A stretch of 64,000 nucleotides of DNA from NCBI GenBank assembly GCA_009667805.1, contig CM019064.1:79400675-79464674 (forward strand), written 5' to 3'. How positions within the stretch are numbered: the stretch's first letter is position 1; every line of letters begins with the position of its first letter. The DNA comes from Leptobrachium leishanense. Lineage: Eukaryota > Chordata > Amphibia > Anura > Megophryidae. The position numbers and the translations under genes are program-made. Shown piece after piece: positions 58,420-64,000 of this stretch. The notes under the pieces are model-generated. The model had not been told where the DNA came from. It saw nothing but the letters and a program-made list of their open reading frames with translations, and did not search any database.

Positions 58420-59239
58420 TCCTGCATCTATTTTTTTCTCTGGCTGAGAACCGCCGACCGGAAGTAAAAGAGCGGTGTTTGGAACGCGGTGGAACGCGGA
58501 AGTAAAAAAACGGCGTTTTGGAACGCAGTGGAACGCGGAAGTAAACCGCGCATGCGCAAAATGGCGGCGCCCAACACCGGACGTCGATGGAAACGAAAGG
58601 ACTAATTACAACGGCAAGCAGGACATATGGGGACAATTAATAATGATTATGGATACTATAAGAGGGTCTACAGACCCATTACAACCATTCCAGCTGATGA
58701 AGCCATTACTTGATGCGGCGAAACGCGTTCTGGTGGCTATTTTAATTATGTTTTAAATAAATTTTATTTTTTTATCTTCAATCCTGTTTCCTGCTTTGCT
58801 GTTTCCTGGATCATCGGTGGTTTTTCCTCTGGGTTTTTTCTTCCACCCCAAAAAAAACCTATGGGCATACATTCACGAGCTATGTGAGCTCCCTAAAATG
58901 TGAGTACGATTCCATCTGTACGCAAAATTGTGACCTTTGTTTGCAGATCTACACAAGGAAATTTTTCCTTTTTTCCACTGCATAAACTTCGGACAGAAAA
59001 TTTGCTGTAAGGTGGGGGTCACCTAAGAAATTGAAGATAATTTACCCGCAAGCTTGGACCCACTTAGAGCCAGTGTTACGGCTCTACTCTTGTGAGTGGG
59101 ATATACATTACATACATCACAGTATATTGTATATATCAGTGTTGCACTATTATTGTCTCCTTTTTTTATATATATATATGCGAGAATCCAGGACCCTAGA
59201 GAGCAACATTTGCGCCGATCCAGGTTATTCTTTTCTATT
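58420..59239 (+). repeat. PLE LTR-like repeat (pLTR), right
   Basis: Same start and end words as the left copy. Differences include single-base changes in the GGAACGC repeats, the hammerhead stem II and the TA run. Confidence 0.92.
58690..58733 (+). ncRNA. Hammerhead ribozyme motif in right pLTR
   Basis: Same layout as the left copy: core CTGATGA (58694-58700), GAAA (58720-58723), predicted cleavage after GTT (58729), stem I CCAG/CTGG. One change (G to A at 58705) replaces the fourth stem II pair by A-C, which may weaken the stem. Confidence 0.83.
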
Positions 59240-59405
59240 AAAGCAGGGACAGTAACTGGTAGGACAGGCCGAATAAGGTGTGAGGGGATAAGATCAGGTG
59301 GTCGGGTAGGTGGACATAAGAAAATCTGTTGCATCCTTCTTTGAGACTGTAGAAAAGGAAGACATAGTTGAAGAGGGGGCAGGGAGTGAGTGAGTCAGTG
59401 GGGTA

Positions 59406-60079
59406 GCATGGTTAAAGGAGGAGGGCAGTGAATGCAGCAGCATTGTTTGTTTTATATGTAAAAGCATATAATGCCTCTGCTGTAGAACACAAAAATATTT
59501 TGCATTTCCTTTTTTCATTTTTTTATTTTTACACATTACATGGTCTTGTTTGGCATCACAGTAAAGACTAGACTCTGACCTTTCCAATGACACCTCACTT
59601 AACCTTGTGCGGTGTACAGTTCAGGGATGCAGGTTCCAAAGTCTTCCTGTCCCTCCTCACTGCAGTGCCACCGTCTAGGTTGTGAATGAAACAATGCGTT
59701 GCTTCACCAGATACACACTTGCTGGCAGTATGGTAAATGAGGCGAGTTAGTGCAGCATCACTGTTCACTTTAAAATTGTAAACTGAATAATAGTGCCGTG
59801 TTAGAAAAAAAAAAGAGAAACAATATCTATTAAAATTATATTTATTTTTACATAAATCTAACCTTTTTATATTTGGTTTCACTGGAAAGGCTATAAGCTG
59901 ACCTTTCCAATGTTACCTCACATGTCCCTCCAGCCCTTAGGGCTCCAGAGATACAGTGGTCTAAATTATTGCAAATTGTAATAAAAAAACATTTTTTTTA
60001 TTATTATTTTTTTTACACACAGAGCCCCCTTGTGGCAGGCACCTGTAGGCACATGCCTACTCTGCCTAATGGTAAATCC
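59406..60079. repeat. piggyBac-like relics inside the hAT
   Basis: Family words occur twice: TGGTCTTGTTTGGCATCACA with ACCTTTCCAATGACACCTCA (59540-59605), and TTTCACTGGAAAGGCTATAA with CTCCAGAGATACAGTGGTCT (59876-59965). Highly diverged, no coding content. The hAT right end follows. Confidence 0.5.
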
Positions 60080-60189
60080 AGCCCTGTCGGTATCATTATG
60101 TCCACCGCGATCATAAAAGGATGCAGAGTAAGTGTTCCGCGTCTAACGAAAAGACACAGCTTAGTGGAATAGCCTAAGGAGTGTCATTG

Positions 60190-60345
60190 GGCCTGACACA
60201 GGTGGGCCTGACACTCACACAGACTGGCACACAAAGAAACACACACGCAGAGAGAGACTCACAAAGAGACGCAGAGGCAGACAGATACACATGTACAGGC
60301 ACACATGCAAACTGACAGACACATGCAGAACACAAACATTTTCCC
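60190..60345 (+). repeat. Degenerate (CA/GA)-rich simple repeat
   Basis: ACACAGA- and CACACA-type words repeat irregularly. No gene. Confidence 0.75.
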
Positions 60346-60590
60346 CCATACACGCTCAAAATCCTATAATCTACATAAAAGGAAATTTTTAGTTAATTTA
60401 TAATGGCTATTAAAAACATGTGTAGCGCTCACTCCCGGAGGAGCCGCTGAAATTGAACCTCGGGTCAGTCTCCCCGCACTAGGGAATAAATATACTCCAG
60501 CACCGTTGTGGATTTTATAAATTATATAGTTTACTAGAATAAATGGCATATAATGAATAACACGGTGTTCGTAGATATATTTACAGTACT

Positions 60591-60750
60591 TCGTAATGCG
60601 GGAAACACGCAGCCGAAAAGAAATACGATGCTTCGTAATTCGAGGAACGCGCAGCGGAAAAGAAATACGATGCTTCGTAATTCGAGAAACGCGCAGCGGA
60701 AAAGAAAACAATGCTTCGTAATTCGAGAAACGCGCAGCGGAAAAGAAAAA
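60591..60750. repeat. Tandem repeat of about 40-44 bp, four copies
   Basis: Unit contains ATGCTTCGTAATTCGAGAAA plus CGCGCAGCGGAAAAGAAA; the first copy is diverged. Confidence 0.88.
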
Positions 60751-61392
60751 GGAAAATAAATCTTTAACCCCCTTTTGTGTTTGGGGAGTGAGTCCCGCAC
60801 AGGTTATGTCCCAGAATATGAGTGTGTGTGTGTTATGGTACCCGGGTACAATATTCAACTGGCCAGTGAATTGCTTATGAGGTATCTTCGACTAGTCAAG
60901 TTGGGGCCCTGTGGGTTTTGGAAACAAACAGCAGCGTGCTTTCTTTATTCACAAACGGCCTGGAAGGCCTCTCACCCATCCGCCAGATACTTGGTGCTCC
61001 CTCGACCCAGGACGTCTCTCCGCTCGATCTTGGCTGGGATTCTCTGGGCTACCGGATCCACTGGCTTGCCTTTCTGTAGCCGCTGCAAGATGTCCAGCTC
61101 ACCGCCTGCTCTCCCTGTCCGATCGACCTGCGGTGCTCCTAACTCGGGGTCCTCTCGCTCTCTTGGTATCAGCGTGGGTATTCCTGTGAATCACTGGGTC
61201 TTCCTCTGGTGAGGTTGAATAACCCATTCTTTAGCTCTGTCAGGCCCCAGCTGCGCTCTGGCCTAGTCACTGTGTCGTTCTGATGCTCTGCGTCTTGCTC
61301 CTCTCACTCCCTGGCACGCTCTGCCAGCTCTCTCCACGAGGCTCAGGATGTAAGGGTCTGTGTCCCACCCATTTCCTGTGTCCGCTCCCAAA

Positions 61393-61411
61393 GCATGCCG
61401 GGAAATGTAGT
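61393..61411 (-). promoter_or_regulatory. ZNF143/Staf-type binding motif
   Basis: The minus strand reads ACTACATTTCCCGGCATGC, which agrees with the ACTACAATTCCCAGCATGC-type consensus at all but two positions. This motif recruits ZNF143/Staf at vertebrate promoters. Here it lies in LTR-like sequence. Confidence 0.6.
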
Positions 61412-61759
61412 CCCAATGTTCAATGTTTCAATGTCTCTTATCGCGCTTGTCTCCCTCCGGTGGCCAAAAATAGGTACTGCCACGACAGGGAATTAAACCC
61501 AGCGCTACACATGAATCCACGATGCAGAGACACACTGTCACGTTCGCTGTCCCGCTTACCCCTCACAACCGTGGTGGGAATCCTATTGGACAGACTTCTA
61601 GACCCTCCGATCCTTGAATGGTCGGGACCGCTAACACTATCACTCCCAGCCAGGGAGAACAGAGAGACCAACAATTATGAGAACAACCTAGTAACAGTAG
61701 GTTTCGAGACCAAGTTTCTACTGAGTCACAAAGGGTTAGCTTTACCGACAAGTGGGAAC

Positions 61760-62967
61760 TAGGGATAAGCTGTTCGGTTCGATCAGTTTGGAGTTCGACT
61801 CGAACATTGGCAGTTCGAAAGTTCGCGAACTTCGAACTTTTTGGCGTGTTCGGTTCGAGTTCGAAAAAAAACAAACATTTTGAAAAAAGTATAAAAAATG
61901 CCTAAAAAATACTAAAAAATCTAGAAATAAAGAGACTCTTTACTGCAGAATATTATAAGCAACGGTTCATTAGATATTGAATTAAAAAACTACCTAATGT
62001 CTAGGTGCAAAGATTCTCACCTCTAAATGACCTGTGCTCTCAAACGGCGTAAACAACAGGTGTTTAATTAGTGTTTGGAAATAACATGTGCATCTAATTA
62101 GTCTGGTCTCATGAATTTGATACATCGCCTGCAGACTGGGTGTGGCCTGCACATGTATGAACAAACACTGTGCTTGTTCTGAATTCTAAGAAGTGTTCAT
62201 TTCTACTATATGATCCTCTGATATGCTGTTTAACCCCTTAAGGACCAGGGCTCTGTAAAGCCAATCATTAATGATGTAGATGTTACGTCATTTGTCATCA
62301 AGGGCTTAATAAAATCTTTATCACACTCCTTAGATTTAAACGTAATATTCCAGTATTTGTATGTCATGTACCTCTCCCGAAGGGCCTATGTGAGCATACA
62401 ATTATTATTGTGTTAGAAATGTCTATCATAAAGCGTACAAGCTGAGTCCCTAAAGTCTCTGACTATCCATTGTCATATATACCTTACTTTATACATATAA
62501 TACATTCCCTCATCTAACAGGATAGTAGCCAGTCCCTGTGCATTTTAACCCCTTAAGGGTGGCTAGGTGTCGTGTGTGGGTCTCTGATGGCGATGTTTCT
62601 ATACATCCTACAAATCCGCCACTTCACGGGCAGGTTATGGGGACCTCCTAGGCACGATATTTGAAGGAATTTTTCGTTTTTATTATTAACCCTTATTTTA
62701 TGGAAAACTCAATGTTCCTTTAAAAACGTCTTTTTTTAAACATTTTGTCCTTGTTTCCTGTCCCCGAAGGGCACTACCCGGACCCCCATACACCTTTTAT
62801 GGCAAATATCTTGCATATGTGCCCTCTTGGAGGGCACTCTAAAAATCGAACGTTCGAGTCCCATTGACTTGCATTGAGTTCGGTTCGAGTTCGAGTTCGA
62901 ACTAGAATTTTTGAAATTGTTCGAGTTCGAATGTGAACCGAACACGGGGGTGTTCGGCTCATCCCTA
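61760..62967. mobile_element. hAT element, copy B, TSD GTGGGAAC
   Basis: GTGGGAAC is at 61752-61759 and 62968-62975. Termini TAGGGATAAGCTGTTCGG and inverted TAGGGATGAGCCGAACA. The flanks of its centre match copy A (40451-43467), but the central segment (about 62230-62591) differs. No transposase. Confidence 0.92.
62230..62591. repeat. TTAA-type insert in hAT copy B
   Basis: Begins TTTAACCCCTTAAGGACC; a second TTTTAACCCCTTAAGGGTGG occurs at about 62546. It has words typical of piggyBac-like MITEs (GATGTTACGTCATTTGTCAT) and no coding content. Confidence 0.5.
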
Positions 62968-62975
62968 GTGGGAAC

Positions 62976-63592
62976 CAGTCTGCAAAACGCTTTAGCAGTG
63001 TATTCATACACCAGGAGTTAACATCAGCGTGATCATATAAACTTTCCGAGTTGGCAACAGAGTTTTCATACAGGCTGGTTCGGCAACACACAAGGTTCTC
63101 ATACACTCCGAGTTGGCAACAGGACAGATCAAGGGTTTATCTGAGTTGGCGTTATGCAGGATTGATATACACTCTGAGTCAGCGTTATGCAGGATTGATA
63201 TACACTCTGAGTCAGCGTGGGGTAAGAGCAGCATACACTCTGAGTCTGCTCTGGGCATAACATACATACAGGCTTGGTCAGAAAGAGAATGGTCAGGAAG
63301 GCAGTCCAAGTCAGCAACAATCAGGGTCCTCATACAATCCGGGTCGGTAACAGATCAAAAGGATCAGTGAATCGAACAACGAATACACCAGGCGATGCGG
63401 GAGCTAACTCCACGTCAGGGCAATGAGCCGACTCTCGTGCCCTGCATTTAAGGCCGGCGGCTCTGCGTCATCATGCCGCGCTGCACCCCTCCAGATGCAC
63501 GAACAGCCAGAACTCCTGGCACCCGGCCAGCCAGTGATGCCGCCAGGTGCCCAGACCCCCCTTGAAGTCCTGCAGGTGCCGAGGATGTGTCA
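62976..63592 (-). repeat. Gypsy LTR related to those at 11.36 and 22.1 kb
   Basis: Minus-strand start TGACACATCCTCGGCACC at 63592. It shares CCCTGACGTGGAGT and CCCGCATCGCCTGG with the LTR at 22.1-23.95 kb. The left half has imperfect repeats of CACTCTGAGTCAGCGT and CGAGTTGGCAACA (63040-63245). Confidence 0.6.
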
Positions 63593-63599
63593 AACACTG

Positions 63600-63760
63600 C
63601 CACACTCAGACAATACACTGAGACCGAGAGATTGTTTTGGGGACCTGTCATCCTATGGGCAGAGCCCTCTGTTCCTTGTGTACTGTTATGTCTCATGTTT
63701 GAATTACTCAATTGTAAAGTGTTGCAGAATATGTTGGCGCTAAATAAATGCTGAATAACC
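63600..63760 (+). repeat. L2-type LINE 3' tail
   Basis: TAAAGTGTTGCAGAATATGT followed by TGGCGCTAAATAAATGCTGA is the conserved L2-type 3' end. No coding part remains. Confidence 0.65.
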
Positions 63761-64000
63761 AACACACATAGGAAAGAGACACATATGCTGTATTGCCTTG
63801 GCTGGCAGTAATCACAGAGCCCAGGTCTGTGCTTGAATTCTGGGACCCACTAGTTACAGTACTGACTACAGACTCAGATGTAACATTTTTTTTAAAAAAA
63901 TTTTGTCAATCTGAATTTAAGATTTTATTTTGGAATATAAGTCAGCAGATAATCAAACTTATGAAAGTAAGGGCCACGCAGGGCCATCCACAGCAGAATT
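63761..64000. other. Unassigned window end
   Basis: No gene or repeat end recognised. Confidence 0.5.

Larger units (their letters stand above)
53969..59239 (+). mobile_element. Penelope-like element with two LTR-like repeats
   Basis: Direct repeats of about 820 bp (53969-54790 and 58420-59239) enclose an 845-codon ORF with PLE reverse transcriptase and GIY-YIG endonuclease. The element is inserted in the L2 coding region, which continues on both sides. The two repeats differ by only a limited number of single-base changes. Hammerhead ribozyme motifs lie in both repeats. Confidence 0.93.
51772..59405 (-). mobile_element. L2-clade LINE in three pieces
   Basis: Minus strand. Piece 1 (about 59405-59240) gives PPDLIPSHLIRPVLPVTVPA, the segment before the RT. 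Piece 2 (53968-52747) gives the [57 protein letters not shown] (YADD catalytic box), then LDYCNLLLSGL. Piece 3 (52201 to about 51772) gives LQDFTRAAPFLWNYLP and the tail GTACACTGCTAAGGAATTTG. Stops and frameshifts mark it as old. A PLE separates pieces 1 and 2; a solo LTR separates 2 and 3. Confidence 0.87.
51575..60086. mobile_element. hAT element opened by nested insertions, TSD TCGGTATC
   Basis: TCGGTATC is at 51567-51574 and 60087-60094. The termini are CAGGGCCGGATTTGCACC and inverted CAGGGCTGGATTTACC. The 8.5 kb between is mainly an L2 LINE that itself contains a solo LTR and a Penelope-like element. No hAT transposase is visible. Confidence 0.85.
60400..61751 (-). repeat. LTR-like sequence, minus strand
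   Basis: Polyadenylation-like AATAAAGAAAGC (minus strand, about 60940-60951), a four-copy tandem repeat (60591-60750) and a promoter-type motif (61393-61411) are arranged as in U3-R of an LTR read on the minus strand. No internal coding region, exact ends or TSD were found, so this remains tentative. Confidence 0.4.

Noticed and set aside
60364..60858. A 164-codon minus-strand frame with RVSRITKH repeats
   Set aside because: It arises from the 40-44-bp tandem repeat and LTR-like sequence; no known domain.

Overview
This window looks like non-coding, transposon-packed nuclear DNA of a vertebrate, most likely an amphibian (frog-like). The reasons are the mixture of Tc1/mariner, hAT, Harbinger and piggyBac-like DNA elements, CR1-, L2- and L1-like LINEs, Ty3/gypsy chromoviruses, a Gmr1-like gypsy element, a BEL/Pao element and a Penelope-like element (PLE), with no prokaryotic gene organisation. 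I found no convincing host gene; one short open frame at 38.3-38.6 kb with a splice-donor-like end is the only candidate exon. Species assignment is inference.

Region by region. 0-2.3 kb: a minus-strand gag-only LTR element, inserted in the gag of a plus-strand Ty3/gypsy chromovirus (2.3-12.4 kb). That chromovirus is itself split by a Tc1-like transposon (3.06-7.91 kb), which carries a hairpin-rich MITE (3.40-4.31 kb) and a 5'-truncated CR1 LINE (5.16-7.46 kb). A second, inverted copy of the MITE lies at 12.42-13.31 kb. 14.5-18.7 kb: one hAT element with an 8-bp target-site duplication (TSD), filled with a piggyBac-like element bearing a chain of about ten hairpins, a Harbinger element and a second hAT. 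18.96-21.48 kb: an L1-like insertion with a 15-bp TSD. 22.1-23.95 kb: a minus-strand gypsy LTR interrupted by an L2 fragment. 24.0-31.7 kb: a very young BEL/Pao element (LTRs identical by eye, TSD ATCAC, one frameshift in pol). 32.2-35.4 kb: a young non-autonomous LTR element (TSD GAGGC) with a long proline-rich repeat frame and an inverted piece of its own LTR where the primer-binding site should be; it sits in the 3' end of an L1-like ORF2. 35.8-38.1 kb: piggyBac-like relic split by a hAT with a minisatellite. 38.1-40.4 kb: mostly unassigned. 40.45-43.47 kb: hAT with nested piggyBac-like relic, LINE 3' end and minisatellite. 43.5-47.4 kb: a Gmr1-like gypsy element with SCAN-related gag and integrase directly after protease. 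48.6-49.6 kb: hAT with a TTTC-rich core. 49.76-51.37 kb: full-length Tc1 element. 51.6-60.1 kb: a hAT with matching 8-bp TSDs containing an L2 LINE, which in turn contains a solo LTR and a PLE with an uninterrupted 845-codon ORF, two 0.82-kb LTR-like repeats and a hammerhead ribozyme motif in each. 60.1-64 kb: LTR-like sequence with a ZNF143/Staf-type motif, another copy of the 40.45-kb hAT family, another gypsy LTR and an L2 tail.

The genes here do not form a host pathway; each belongs to a mobile element. The most complete coding units are the PLE ORF, the two BEL/Pao frames, the CR1 ORF2 fragment, the chromovirus integrase and the second Tc1 transposase. Exact TSDs allow much of the insertion order to be read directly from the sequence.
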